Assembly: GCA_002105175.1 (NCBI GenBank)
Contig: MCGE01000028.1
Coordinates: forward strand, 248,001 to 312,000
Direction: 5' to 3'
DNA from: Absidia repens
Taxonomy: Eukaryota > Mucoromycota > Mucoromycetes > Mucorales > Cunninghamellaceae
DNA length: 64,000 nt
In this document: piece by piece, positions 25,500-36,833 of the stretch
Layout of the letters: every line of letters begins with the position of its first letter
How positions within the stretch are numbered: position 1 is the stretch's first letter
Program-made: the position numbers and the translations under genes
Notes under the pieces: model-generated
The model's input: only the letters and a program-made list of their open reading frames with translations
What the model was told of the DNA's origin: nothing
The model's database searches: none

Positions 25500-25725
25500 A
25501 GCGAATTTTGCACTTGTTTTTTTCAGCGTATATATGGCTCCTTGCCCCATCCTTGGAGACCTTGCGCCTAGTTGACAGTTCTAGACCGTTTCATATGCAA
25601 CATGGTATTATTTCCGTTCTACCATTCATATAATCAACCAAGACTATATTGTCGACGTAACAGCTCCACTAGACTCGGCATATTGTATATATGGTGCGGC
25701 TCACTTATAATGTCAAATATTAGGC
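25500..25725 (+). repeat. R1 tail fragment
   Basis: It matches the R1 3' module: TTTTGCACTTG, TATATGGCTCCTTGCCCC, GTTCTAGACCGTTTCATATG, CTCCACTAGACTCGGCATA. It ends TATGGTGCGGCTCACTTATA. Confidence 0.6.
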
Positions 25726-26224
25726 ATGATCCTAGAAAGCTGATAGTTTTTTAAAAAATGGCCACCTCAAAAAAATAATGTATAAACATGATAATTCAGA
25801 CCTTTAAGAAAAAAACTTGTACATCGGTAATAAAAAAAGAAAAACTTATCAGCCTTCAAAAAAAGAAGACTTTGGCTGGTTGGCCTAGGATTTGAAACGT
25901 ATCTGATGTACTAAAAAGGAAAATTTATTTTGTAAAACACCGCGAAAACTGTAAAATATTATACAGAAAACAAGGTCCTGTTTTTTGCTCGTTCCCGCTC
26001 CCATATCAAGCGTAGCTAATAGATGTAGATGTAGATGTAGATTGTAAGACTTGCAAATGAGGATTAGTTTATGTATTTTTATTTACTATTTGTACAATAA
26101 AAAGTGCCGTCCCTTCTTTTTTTTTTGTTGTTGTTGTACGGACACACACCCGTTTGTATTTTTCTGCTTATAATAAGTCCATGTATATACATTTGGTAAG
26201 ACAATCAAACAATGATAGAAAAAG

Positions 26225-26445
26225 GCAAGACAAAGTTTATTCAGTAGTAATTATAACAATGACAACCAATACTAAACTAAGATGAAGGTTAATCTAATAG
26301 TGGTCCCGAATTCTGGATCCAAAATGAAAGGGGTTCCCCATGCATCTCGTAAGATCTGAGCTGAAAACCCTTCTAAACTAGTCCTGACGCTAATCCCAGT
26401 TGAACAACATCCCATTGAGATCAATGAAATGGCGGTGACTTGAGG
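26225..26445 (-). repeat. R1 head, copy D (inverted)
   Basis: The minus strand shows GATTAGCGTCAGGACTAGTT, TTTTCAGCTCAGATCTTAC and GATGCATGGGGAACCCCTTT. It then continues with CATTTTGGATCCAGAATTC and CTGAATAAACTTTGTC, which is clear R1 head sequence in reverse orientation. Confidence 0.7.
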
Positions 26446-27144
26446 GGAAAAAAAAAAAGAAAAGAAAGGAAGGAGGGAAAAAAAAGGCTTTAAAAGGTAT
26501 TTTTCAAACTACGATGGAAGCCATAAATTTGAAATGAAAATTGAAAATTTGACATTATAAGCGAGCCGCACCATAAAGTGCATTCAACCCCATATCAAAT
26601 TGAAAATATTCTTGATATAAGAATAATTTTTGCATGACCATTATCATATTAATCTTAAATCGAAAAATTACTGAACTTTTTATCATAGCAAGTATCCGAA
26701 TGTTTTAAAATTGAATATTATATAAAAAAAATTGCAACAATTAACGTTCACTTCACGTTCTTGCTGAACTGCGCAATACAAACGTATATCATATCAAATC
26801 ATACCGCATATGCTGTATGCATATTATATGGTATCCAGTATGTACAGTTGTGTGGAATGTCATATCTTTTTTTAAATTTTATTCTCTTTCTGAATAATAT
26901 ACGTCAATATGTATATGAATTTTTTTTTTTTTTTTTTGGTAGTTCAAAAGGTATGTACTGTGTAGAGTACTGCATTATTAAAGAAACAGTAGCTGCTGAC
27001 CAAATTTGGAATTTTCGTAGAGTCCAAGCATTCGATTTTTATACCCCGTCCGGTGGCTTAATTCCCAATCAAAAAGCTAGAAATTTATGGAGAAAAAAAA
27101 AATATTTTTTTTTTTTATCTACTTCTCTTTTCATTCAAAAGAAC

Positions 27145-28185
27145 ATGGCCTCCTTACAATCACTCAAGGCACCTAGTCTTGTCAGCAAGAAAACTCAAAA
27201 AGAATTACAAAATGACGACGATGATGTTATGATCGATCCCAACGCTTTACCTTCTCAACGAACGGCCAGTGGTACCTCTAATGACGATGTCACAATGGAC
27301 GACGGATCTGAAACGACCAAGCCTACTTTTGCTGCTGCAAGTGCTGCAGAACTGAACGTAAGTTAAGATTGGCACTGATTTAACTGGAAACGGATGAACA
27401 CCAAAAATTTGCTACTTCTTTTAACACCTCTCCTTTCCTTAGACTGTCACTAAAGGCCATCGTAGAATCCCTATCCCCCATCACCGTATGTCACCCCTCA
27501 AGAGAAACTGGATGGAAATCTATTCACCTCTCGTCGAGCATATGAAGTTACAAGTACGAATGAACGTCAAATCTCGAACCGTAGAACTCCGTGTAAGACT
27601 TCAAAGGGAGAAGAAAATGACAGATGGTCAAGACTAGGCTAGGAATGCTAATAATATTGTTATCTATTATTTTAATTTATAGACATCGGAATCAACACAG
27701 GATACTGGAGCTTTACAAAAGGGAGCCGATTTTGTTCGGGCATTTGCACTTGGATTTGAAGTAGCAGACGCTATGGCATTATTACGGTTGGATGATATCT
27801 TTTTGGACTCGTTTGAAATCAAGGATGTGAAAACGTTACATGGTGATCATTTGGCCCGTGCTATTGGTCGTATCGCTGGTCGTGATGGCAAGACAAAGTT
27901 CACTATCGAAAATGCAAGCAAAACACGAATCGTGTTGGCCGATACGTAAGTGTAGATACGGTGGCTATAGTGGTGGCATGCATGCATGCAAAAAAAAAAG
28001 AGTGATGATCTTGGTACTTATCTGTGTTTTCTTTTCTTGAATTTAGTAAGATTCATATTCTGGGCTCCTTCCAAAATATCAAAATTGCTCGTGATGCCGT
28101 GGTCAGCTTAATCTTGGGTAGCCCGCCTGGTAAGGTCTACGGCACTCTGCGCACCATTTCTGCTCGTATGAAGGAACGCTTTTAG
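27145..28185 (+). CDS. PNO1: PNO1/Dim2, KH-domain 40S ribosome assembly factor
   Basis: Four exons (27145-27357, 27443-27592, 27683-27945, 28047-28185) encode 254 residues. Pno1/Dim2 binds pre-rRNA near the 3' end of 18S, partners the endonuclease Nob1 and recruits the dimethylase Dim1. The first 70 residues are acidic and variable. The rest follows the family almost continuously: [86 protein letters not shown], and [20 protein letters not shown] ending RMKERF. The KH fold lies at about residues 150-230, with [10 protein letters not shown] as its GxxG-type loop. The start codon follows a T-rich leader. Confidence 0.95.
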
Positions 28186-28978
28186 ACCTAATATCAACTC
28201 CTCAATCTCACTTTGTCAACAACCTCACACTCATTTCACTTCCCATCATATCATCAGTATTAGTCATATCATTAGTTTTTATGAAAGATTTTTATGATTT
28301 TTACATCAATACTTCCGTCTCTTCTCATTGTTTTTTGTAGCACTTCATTTGATCATATATCTATTTTATTCTATTTGTCACCCTCATTCATTATAATAAA
28401 AAACTTTATTCTCTCTCATAATGTCGTCTTTTTTATTTTATTTTTTTGCAACTGGTTTTGAATTTCTTTTGTTACTGCTTTCAGGATAAATCAGATGTCA
28501 GTAAACTTTTTTTTGGCTTCAAAAAAATATCTATTTTTGTTATGTATATTATATCATGTCTTCTGACAGTCAGTTCGTCTGTTCCTACATGTTTTGTATT
28601 TATATGTAAGACACCTTCACTTCCAACGAATATACCAAATACTCTGTACATGTTGACCGTTCGGAGTTTCCCTTGTTTGTGCAACGCTGAACAGTAACTA
28701 TTCAACACTATGTGCCATACATAAATACATTGTATATGAGGTACCGTTGTTATTATATATATTTATGTGATATCAAATGAAAGCAAATATAAAGCAAAAT
28801 TGTATAGATAGTATGTTGAATGATTTCAAGCACATAATGAACTATACCACGAAACCCGTGGGAGTTCATACAAAGTTTAAACACCGCTTTTTTATGATCG
28901 AAGATTTGCTCTCTTTCTTTCTTTATTTTCTTCTTCGCTTTCAGCTTTTCTTTCATACAGCAGAGTTAAAAGTAAGAT

Positions 28979-29016
<38 letters not shown>

Positions 29017-29098
29017 AAATACCCTTACCATGACTTCACCGAATTTACGTTTTTGGTTCACTGTGGGCGTTGACTAACATTTCTTTTTTTGTGACTAG
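28186..29098. other. Spacer between PNO1 and the USP gene
   Basis: This 910-bp AT-rich spacer holds the PNO1 polyadenylation region (AATAAA near 28395) and a TA dinucleotide run at about 28981-29010. A GTAAGATC at about 28972 and CTAG directly before the next ATG could mark a 5'-UTR intron of the downstream gene. No gene is visible. Confidence 0.5.
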
Positions 29099-30486
29099 AT
29101 GACAGTTCAGGCACCTCCCACATTAACTTACACCAATATGGATTTGGACAGTCTGCTGGCACAAGAAATCGAAGAACTGAATAAGGATACCCCTGAAGAC
29201 CGGAAAGTCAGCGAAGCCGTTATTTTGGAAAGACCAGACCCTAATGCCTTTGACTGTGACTCCAGCTCCTCTGAAGATGAAGACGGTGAACGTGGAAGAC
29301 GGCTTGGGTTTTTACGATTCAAACGTTCCTCCTCCCCTCACCACCATCGTGCTCCACACTATCGCTCTTATGCTCCTGGAAGTGATGACTATGAAGACGA
29401 CCTTTCCATTAGAGACCCCCAGCTTTTCGAAATTACAGAACGAAATCGGTTTATTGAGTACGAAGATGTTGGAACAACCACCACTGCGACAGGCACGGCT
29501 ACGACAGAAACAATGACAACTCATACCAGCGAAGACAACAGTGGAAAAAAACACCCCAACAGGAAAGACGACGCCGATAATAGAGGTCAGAAAGACCTGA
29601 ACGAGCATGACGAATCATCCACGCCCCACGGCAAAAAGGTACGATCCTCCTCCTCTCGACGACGACCTGATGAACTGGTATTTTCGGATATTCCTATCAT
29701 CACCACGAAACCCGACCAAATCACAGTGCAACTTGACTATGGATTATCATCAGCATACCCGGTCAAAAAATCAAGAAAATATTTGATGGCTTGCGATTTT
29801 GGTGAAGAAAGTTTATATGCTATGGAATGGGCTATGGGCTCGCTACTACGATCAGGAGATGTGATTCACGTTGTCGGTGTAATTGGCCTGGATGAGGATT
29901 TGGATGATATGGATGCGGATGAAAAATATCGTTTATGGCAAGAGGTAAGTCAGTAAATGCATAGCGACGAAGAAAAAGGGAGATTGAACAACTTTCAATT
30001 ATTTAATGTAGCTGGATCGCCATTCAAAATCCTTGATATCCAAAGTGAAGTCCATATTGGGTCAACTGCTACTCTATAATATCAAAATCAACATTTATTC
30101 AATGGCTGGATCTTCACGGAAATCTATCATGAACTTGATTCGGACTCTACCTTTGACAATGGTGGTTTGTGGATCCAGAGGTCGACGTGCATTAAAAGGG
30201 TAAGGGTTACTTTTGATTGAAAATGCAAATATAGGATAGCTAACTTTGCGCTTTTTTATTTTTTATTTTCCTTTTTAGTATGTTTATGGGAGGTGTATCG
30301 ACTTATTTGGTGCAAAAATCGCCTGTGCCTGTATCTGTGGTCCGTCCGCAGAAGAAGAAAAAGAAGGATACGAACAAACATGCCGGGGCTCAAAAATTAA
30401 GCCAGAGTGTACGATATGGCCAATTGAAGGTGGACGAAATGGAAGAAATACGGACCCTTAGTATCAATAGTCATGATGGTTATTAG
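29099..30486 (+). CDS. Universal stress protein (UspA) domain protein with long acidic N-terminus
   Basis: Three exons (29099-29944, 30012-30199, 30279-30486) encode 413 residues. The first 220 are disordered: acidic serine clusters (DSSSSEDEDGE), histidine- and threonine-rich stretches and a basic RSSSSRRR patch. The UspA domain occupies about 225-380. It starts KKSRKYLMACDFGEESLYAM and reaches the nucleotide-binding glycine motif VVCGSRGRRALKG then MFMGGVS. The classical motif is G-2x-G-9x-G-(S/T). Here the residue after the third glycine is G with a serine two further on, so ATP binding is likely but unproven. The tail is lysine-rich. Fungal proteins of this design are poorly characterised and the role in stress is inference. 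Confidence 0.85.
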
Positions 30487-30906
30487 TTTAGTTAGATATA
30501 GTCCCCTTATATTGTGAACGTATATACCTTATTTTATATTTACAATAAAAAATGTTATTTTAATCTATTCATTGTGGATTATAACGTGATGTGTGTTTGT
30601 GTGTGAGTGTGTGAGTGTATGTGTGTCTTTGTAGCTACAATATTATAAGGGAACTATTGTTTGTTCAGTTCAACACTACGTACTAGCAATAGGTGACATA
30701 AAAAGCGGACATATTTTGGATTTATAATAAAAATACTTTTTTATTAGATATTATAAAGCAAGATGCGAATGTGCGCGTGGGGTGTGGGATGTATAAAGAA
30801 ATATAAGTATATGTAATATTATAATTGGACAGTAGCAATATATATAATTAATCATTAGTGTAGGTGAATAAAGGTGATGGATGCGAGGAGAATAAAATAA
30901 CTAACA
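30487..30906. other. Convergent 3' spacer, USP gene and RING ligase
   Basis: The two genes converge here. AATAAA sites for the USP gene lie near 30542, and GT-rich sequence (TGTGTTTGTGTGTGAGTGTG) at 30592-30625 fits a downstream cleavage element. No further gene is visible. Confidence 0.6.
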
Positions 30907-32003
30907 CTAAAAGAAAATGATAGCTACTAAAACTAAACTAAGAACCATGAAAAATAGCCTTGATATGAATGCATTTTGTTGATTTTGGGACTGGCTGTCG
31001 GTTGGATCGCCATTAATGGGAATATTCTATCATTAAGTGAAGAGGTCAGTGCACAGAATCTCAAATTATCATCGCTACTTACAAAACTAATTCCAAAGGG
31101 AAAGAAACCAATTCCTCCGGAGAAAGTAACATTGTGGGAGTTGTAGGTAGTACCCCAGTTATTTTGTCCAAAAAATGAAGTTCTAGGTCGATTGGGGTCC
31201 TGTAATGGAGGAGGTCGTTGACCAGCCGGGCGATTAGGTATTGATGGATCATGCCTAAGTCAAAATAATGATATAAGAGTACAGTTTATCATCATTATCT
31301 TTTTTTTTTCATTTACCTTGGGTCCTTCTCTTGCCTTCCTCGTCCATAAACCGGAATTACTCTGTCTTTTCCACATCCAGTTTTGCATACAGGACAGATA
31401 GGATTAAGTGCCTGGATATTTAACCATTGAGCTAAACAGGACCAGCTAATATACAGATGAAAACTATTGATGAGATCTCCTACTGGAAATACAATTAATT
31501 GGCTTACCAGAATAAATGACCACAAAGTGTCAACACAGGGTAAGTTGCAGTGTCAAAACTATAACATTTTCATTAAGAAGAGAGTAAGTGAATATTGAAG
31601 TTAATGAGGTATATTTATTCATATCATATCTTTACCATATGTTGCACTCATAGAAACCATCATCACCGCTCGCAGTTGTATGTTGTGAATGAGCTGTACC
31701 AGACGACAAGATTTCAGTCTTGACATTAGAAGATGAGGTTGAGGTTCTTCGCTGAAGTTCGTTAGCATCATAGGAAAAGTAGTGACGTTTTCGTTCATGA
31801 AACAAAGGTGCTGGCGAATCGTCTGCTGTTCTATAGGATGTTTCTGTTGTTGCTTCAAGCTGTTGAGTGGAACATACTGATGACACCTGTGTATAAGACT
31901 GTTGAAGCTGTTCGTCTTCTGATAGTTCTGTCAAGGCGGACGTTCGTCGTAATATGGCATTGGTTTGTTGTTCATTAAGTTGAGGTTCAATTTCAATTGA
32001 CAT
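30907..32003 (-). CDS. RING-finger E3 ubiquitin ligase, RNF5/RNF185-like, ER tail-anchored
   Basis: Five exons (32003-31636, 31558-31508, 31445-31317, 31254-31083, 31026-30907) encode 279 residues. RNF5/RNF185 ligases ubiquitinate ER proteins for degradation. A C3HC4 RING starts at Cys120 and Cys123, with Cys135, His137, Cys140 and Cys143 in LTLCGHLFCWSCLAQWL and the last pair in PICPVCKTGC. The segment KDRVIPVYGRG just after the RING is characteristic of RNF5, RNF185 and plant RMA1. The C-terminus has a hydrophobic anchor of about 20 residues (RLFFMVLSLVLVAIIFF) after a Q/N-rich linker. The N-terminal 115 residues are serine- and threonine-rich and longer than in animal RNF5. It is divergent from RABL6. 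Confidence 0.9.
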
Positions 32004-32387
32004 GTTGAAGTACTACCGGATATCAGGGAGAACAAAAGAAAAAAAGGAAGTAAAGAAAAAAGTTAATTTTTTTTTTTGAAACAGCGGTGATTGATATTTT
32101 CATGGCTGGAATTGTAGCGAATGGTTGTACACTGCCTTCTGTGCATGCAGTGCTTTGCTGTCTAAATAACTACGAATAAATATACTAAAAACACTAAAAG
32201 AATGATGGCATTTAACAGTCTTACCAAGGAGTAGTTAATGCAATTCATGACAGAACCTCAGTTCGCTTGGCTGGTGTAGTCGGGAATTCAAAATCGTCAT
32301 GCGGCGCCGACAGATTTTTTTCTTTTTTCTTTTTTCTCACCAATACTTTTGAATCCATAATACCTGCCCTCTTCGTTATATGCCATC
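32004..32387. promoter_or_regulatory. Divergent promoter between the RING ligase and RABL6
   Basis: These 384 bp separate two outward-reading start codons and must hold both promoters. The region contains a T10 run, GGCGCCGA and pyrimidine-rich tracts near 32310-32340. No specific factor site is claimed. Confidence 0.45.
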
Positions 32388-34951
32388 ATGTCTTCTTGGT
32401 GGTCATTTAGTACTTTAAAAAAGGTAAGAAAATTAAACAATATTCTTGCTGATTTTATTAAAAATCCACATCACCAACAATTCTAACTTGCGCTTTTCTT
32501 TCAATAGGAACAAAGTTCTCCAACACCAACCAACCATGTCTCTCCAACTCAACCTTTTAAAACTATGAGCAATGCTTTTCGCAAAGGCGTGCAATACAAC
32601 AGTAAGTTTATAGAAAAAATCTATATAATATATTGGTTGTTTGAAGCTCTTGTCTTTAACCTATTATCATAGTGAAAATTGTTATTCGTGGGGACGTCAT
32701 GACGGGGAAAACTACACTTTGTAAGTTCCGATATACTGTCATAGGGTTATTGAATATGCCAATAGCTCAACCTGTATTTTCTTTACCTAGTTGATCGTCT
32801 ACAAGGATCGAAATTCGAAGAGGAATCTTACTCATCAACGCCGCAGATCCAAGTCGCCAATATACCCTGGCAATACAAAGGTAGGCTGGATAAACGTTAT
32901 GTAAACTTTTAAAAAAAAAACTAATGCACGTGTCTTTTGTGTTTTAGATTCAAACGATATTGTTAAAATCGAGGTTTGGGATGTGGTGGATAAAGCGCAT
33001 AACAACAACAACAAGAAAATGGACCACGGTATCAAATTACAACACACAGCTACTGGTCCTACCGATCCACCAGCGGCTGAACAGGTGCACGAACAGAAAT
33101 CATCATCGGCCGATATGGATATGGCATTGGATGCTTCTACAGTGGATGTCTATCGAAATGCCCATGCTGCCCTATTTATCTTCGATACCACCAAGCAATG
33201 GACCTTTGATTATGTGAATAATGCTCTTGACTCTGTTCCTGACAATTTGGCGGTGTTGGTGCTTGTAAGTTAAACTATGAGCTCTTGCATTAATATATTT
33301 TGTGTGTTTTCAAATTATTGATTTGATTATATTTATATATATATTTAAATATATTTAGGGAAACTTCATGGATAAGGAGTAAGAACAAAAAACTAAGGAA
33401 CAGGCAGAGAAGTGGTCATCAGTAGGAGTTCTGATCAAGATGTCTATTAATTTGTAGGCGGGTGGTCAGTGTGGAAGAAATACATGCTACTTTATATGAA
33501 CACAACAAACGGCGAATCGAAAATGGAACCATCAAGCCTAATTTGATTCGGTATGTGGAAATTAGTTTGAAAACGGGTCTCGGATTAAAGTTTATATATG
33601 ACTATCTTGGTGTGCCATTTTTACAGTTGATGGTAACAAACTACAAAATGCATCATTGTTAATAAATACTCACTATTTACCTTTTCTTATCTTAATAAAT
33701 CAATTAATAGATGGAAACTCTTCGAAAACAACTGGAATTGAAAGCCACTGATGTTTTGGATCTTTTGGAAACACTGGATAATAGTGAAGATGTACCTGAA
33801 TATATGCAACGTCGGCGTGGGCAAGATAATTTTGATCAACGTAAGTGATAACAAAACAAAACTAGTATTCAAGCTAATTTTTTTTTTTTTTTCACTTCTG
33901 TAGCGGCTGAACCTCATTTGGCGAAACAGCATGAGGCAATGAAAATGGCGTGGAATGATGAATTGGAAGAAATCACTGCGTATAGTAAGTTTATTCTAGT
34001 AGAACTGTTCAAATTTAGTTTTTTGCTGACAATATATTTATCTTCTAACCAGGTGGACCACCGGAAAACGAATTTTTAATGGATCAATCTCCATCAACTT
34101 TGTCGCCACCTACTGCACCTGTTAAGGTACAAAAACGTCAAGGATCACTGGATGCGATGCATATACCTTCACCTATCGTTGACCAATTTGAAACTGGATC
34201 ATTAGAAGACGATTGGTTCCAAGATGATACAGAACCAGCCATACAGCCATCTTTGAACCTAAAGAACAGCAATGGCGAGAATGATGATAATGATGAAGAT
34301 GATGGTGAAAACGACTTGCCTGGAAACCCGATGGTGGCGAGGGATGAAGACGTGGCAGCTGTGGAATATTATCAAGAACCACATGAAGCAGAATCAGCGA
34401 CGACATCACCAGAAGGGACACAAACAGCATCGCACCAACGTCGAGCAAGCCATGAACCAACAGTCATGAAGATCTCTGACGACGTTTCAAATTATTATGA
34501 CGACGATGACGATCCAGAAGATAGTAAAGCGATGAATTATCGACACCATATGTATCAAACGCCAACGTTTAAAAGTGAATTGAACGATATATGGGCAACA
34601 CATGGTACGAATGGTGGCATCAACATCATACAATCAGACAGCGAAGACGAAGACAACATTATTCGACACGTGCCAGATTCTCCTCCGTCTCCCTACCATT
34701 CACCAACCTCCTCCGATCTTCGTCAACATGTGGACTCCCCTTCTTTTTCAGATTTCGCCATGGGTGGATATGAAGAAATAGGTGGTGCAAGTCATGATAA
34801 TCCTTGGTATCAGCCTATGCACAACAAACTTGAAGAACATGGTGAAAGCAGGAACAAACCTACCGATATGATATACCAAGAACCGCAACGCTCTTTATCC
34901 GATCATCTTAACACGACTTCAATGAATGGGGAAAAGGTAAGTTGATAATGA

Positions 34952-35006
<55 letters not shown>

Positions 35007-35150
35007 TGGAGGGACGAAAGAAGCGACTTTTTACTGATATGTACATACATTCACATGTAGACAAATGCCACACCATCTACTGAAAAAAAACCAAAGAAAA
35101 AGAAGAAAAGCAAATCAACCAAGAACAAGGAAAAGGCTGTCAAGACGTAG
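32388..35150 (+). CDS. Rab-like protein 6 (RABL6/PARF-type small GTPase with long tail)
   Basis: Eleven exons join to 654 residues: 32388-32423, 32508-32601, 32673-32720, 32791-32880, 32948-33264, 33359-33378, 33458-33632, 33711-33840, 33904-33984, 34053-34936 and 35061-35150. The order of conserved blocks is that of animal RABL6: FRKGVQYNMKIVIRGD, Walker A GDVMTGKT (50-57), LQGSKFEEE, TPQIQVANIPWQYK, DIVKIEVWDVVDKA, ALDASTVDVYRNA, IFDTTKQWTFDYV, LGNFMDK and LGVPFLQLMMETLRKQLE. Residues from about 330 on are acidic and disordered, ending in a lysine-rich KKKKSKSTKNKEK stretch. In animals RABL6 is linked to cell-cycle control and protein trafficking; its fungal role is unknown to me. Exon 6 is only 20 nt. 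Intron 10 holds a GT microsatellite. Confidence 0.88.
34955..35005 (+). repeat. (GT)n microsatellite in RABL6 intron 10
   Basis: About 25 uninterrupted TG dinucleotides lie just downstream of the donor site of the last RABL6 intron. Confidence 0.9.
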
Positions 35151-35747
35151 TTTAGTTAGATAGACCCAGTGTAGTTTGATTGTACTTTTTATTTGATCAT
35201 TTATTTTACTTCAATAAAGGCGAAAATACAAAAATATGATGTTTTCAATTCTACTTTTTATTTGAAGTTTTGTTTTATTGTAATAAAAAAATATCAAGCT
35301 ATTCTAGAGAGACGATATGGATGTATACAGGATAGCTGATCTAAACTACATCAAAACATGAGTAAAAGGGGAGAGAAAGGGATGAAAAGCGATGGTCACC
35401 AATATGTATTCTTTCGTGTCTAGGTCACGAGCTAAATTTGACATTGCGTTTGACAAAAAAAAAAAAAAAAAAAAAAAGAGGATGCCGTTGATTTGGCTTG
35501 GCAATTCCCAAACTGACGCAGTCAAAAAAAATATATACTATAAGGATAATAGAAGTACATAAATATGGGAAAAGAGCAATTCTTTGTTCATCCTTTGGAC
35601 AGCCAAACATCCAATATGAAGGTGTGAAGGGGAGGGGGAGGGGTGAGGGTAAATGAGGAAAGATCATAAATTAACAAAATATAAAAAATATAAATATAAA
35701 AATCCAACAAGATAAGATATGTGGTATATATAGAAAAAATAAAGGAA
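35151..35747. other. Convergent 3' spacer, RABL6 and orphan gene
   Basis: This 600-bp AT-rich convergent region has a CAATAAAGGCG signal for RABL6 near 35213, an A21-like run at about 35456-35477 and a G-rich patch at about 35630-35645. No gene is visible. Confidence 0.6.
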
Positions 35748-36317
35748 TCATAGTGGGGGGAATAAGACAAATGGGGAAATGGGAGGGGACACCGGTTCAT
35801 AGCTATGGTCGAGCAAAATGAAATCATCAGTATCAAAAAAGTAACTGTCGTATTCGGCGCCCGTATCACCATTATTGTCACTATTGTCGTCCATATAAAA
35901 AAGCATAGGGGTATCGGGCATAGATGGTCTTGATGATATGAGCATAAGGTCTTCTTCTAGTAAAGGGGATGGGTCATCTATGGCATTTTCATTGGTCGTC
36001 ATGCTGTTGGTGGGGTCGTTGCTTCCAGAATAATGCACAAACTCTTCCAAATCATCCAAAATCACGCAGTCATCGGCATGGTATTGGCCATTTTCAAAAA
36101 AATTGTTGAAAAACATCGCCGGGGCAGATGTAGCTGAAGAAGCATGTGGTGTTGCTGAATTGGGTTGCTGAGAATGCCATGACGCGGATTCAGTTTTCAA
36201 TCCCGGTGGAGACGGTAACAAAGTTGTTGTTCGAGTCAGCCCCGTCATTGACACGCCTGGTTCAGAGGTTGTTAATGTTGTAATTGTTGACTCGGTATTG
36301 ATTGTGCCAGAAGCCAT
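35748..36317 (-). CDS. Acidic orphan protein, 189 residues
   Basis: One uninterrupted frame starts MASGTINTEST and ends PFVLFPPL. I do not recognise it. The first 60 residues are serine/threonine/proline-rich. The middle has FFNNFFENGQYHADDCVILD then DLEEFVHYSG. The remainder is strongly acidic (NSDNNGDTGAEYDSYFFDTD then DFILLDHSYEPVSPP), with aromatic residues set among acids as in transcription activation domains; no DNA-binding motif is present. It lies divergent to the kinesin gene and convergent to RABL6. Its length without stops in an AT-rich region and its non-repetitive composition support a real gene, but no family supports it. Confidence 0.55.
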   Translation of the reverse strand: MASGTINTESTITTLTTSEPGVSMTGLTRTTTLLPSPPGLKTESASWHSQQPNSATPHASSATSAPAMFFNNFFENGQYHADDCVILDDLEEFVHYSGSNDPTNSMTTNENAIDDPSPLLEEDLMLISSRPSMPDTPMLFYMDDNSDNNGDTGAEYDSYFFDTDDFILLDHSYEPVSPPISPFVLFPPL

Positions 36318-36833
36318 GTTGGTGGTGGTAGGTCGCTTGTTGCTACCAAAGTTGAGCTACGCTGTGTTGACAAACGTAGGTACAATGACGATAGTCCAAA
36401 TGTAGGGAATCAACTTTACAAATTTTTTGGGTGTAAAAAAAAGTGAAAGAGAGAGAGAAAGAGAAAAAAAAGAGGGGCACAAGGTTTGAATGCAGTGAAA
36501 ACGATTTTTATTCACTGACCGGAATTTAAAATATTAAGCGTTCAAAAAAGGCGCAGCATGAGATTTCATATCAAAGTCCAGTCCACCCAAAAGACTTTTC
36601 TGGGCAGGCGCGGAAGTTCAATTAACCAGGGGTAAAGATTTGTTTTTTTCTTTCCCTTTGAAGGCGTTATTGTGCCACAACGGGGAAGATGAAAAAATAA
36701 AAATACCTTATAATCAAGGTTGCTGTTTCATTTTTATCCTTTTTTCTCCCTTTTTTTCACCTCTTTCTTCCATTTTATTTTTACTTCGTTGTCAAAAACC
36801 ATTAACTAATCCTACCACTCTGTATACTATAAA
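36318..36833. promoter_or_regulatory. Divergent promoter between the orphan and kinesin-4
   Basis: These 516 bp lie between two divergent start codons. They include a purine tract (GAAAGAGAGAGAGAAAGAG) near 36445 and T-rich tracts before the kinesin ATG. Nothing more specific is visible. Confidence 0.45.

Larger units (their letters stand above)
22786..27144. other. Gene-free 4.4-kb repeat-rich spacer
   Basis: No gene is supported in this largest gap. In order it contains the auxilin AATAAA (22844), R2 copy 2 (22873-22935), a T52 run (22936-22987), an R1 tail (about 22990-23640), an R1 head and body (about 24040-24560), a nested minisatellite (25191-25460), another R1 tail fragment (about 25500-25725), and an inverted R1 head (about 26225-26445). 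It ends with the PNO1 upstream region. The open frame running into PNO1 from 26761 is AT-rich and not protein-like. Confidence 0.7.

Noticed and set aside
26761..27144. Open frame continuous with PNO1 exon 1 that would add over 100 N-terminal residues.
   Set aside because: It is AT-rich, full of Phe/Ile/Tyr runs and poly-T codons and matches no Pno1 N-terminus; the ATG at 27145 fits the family.
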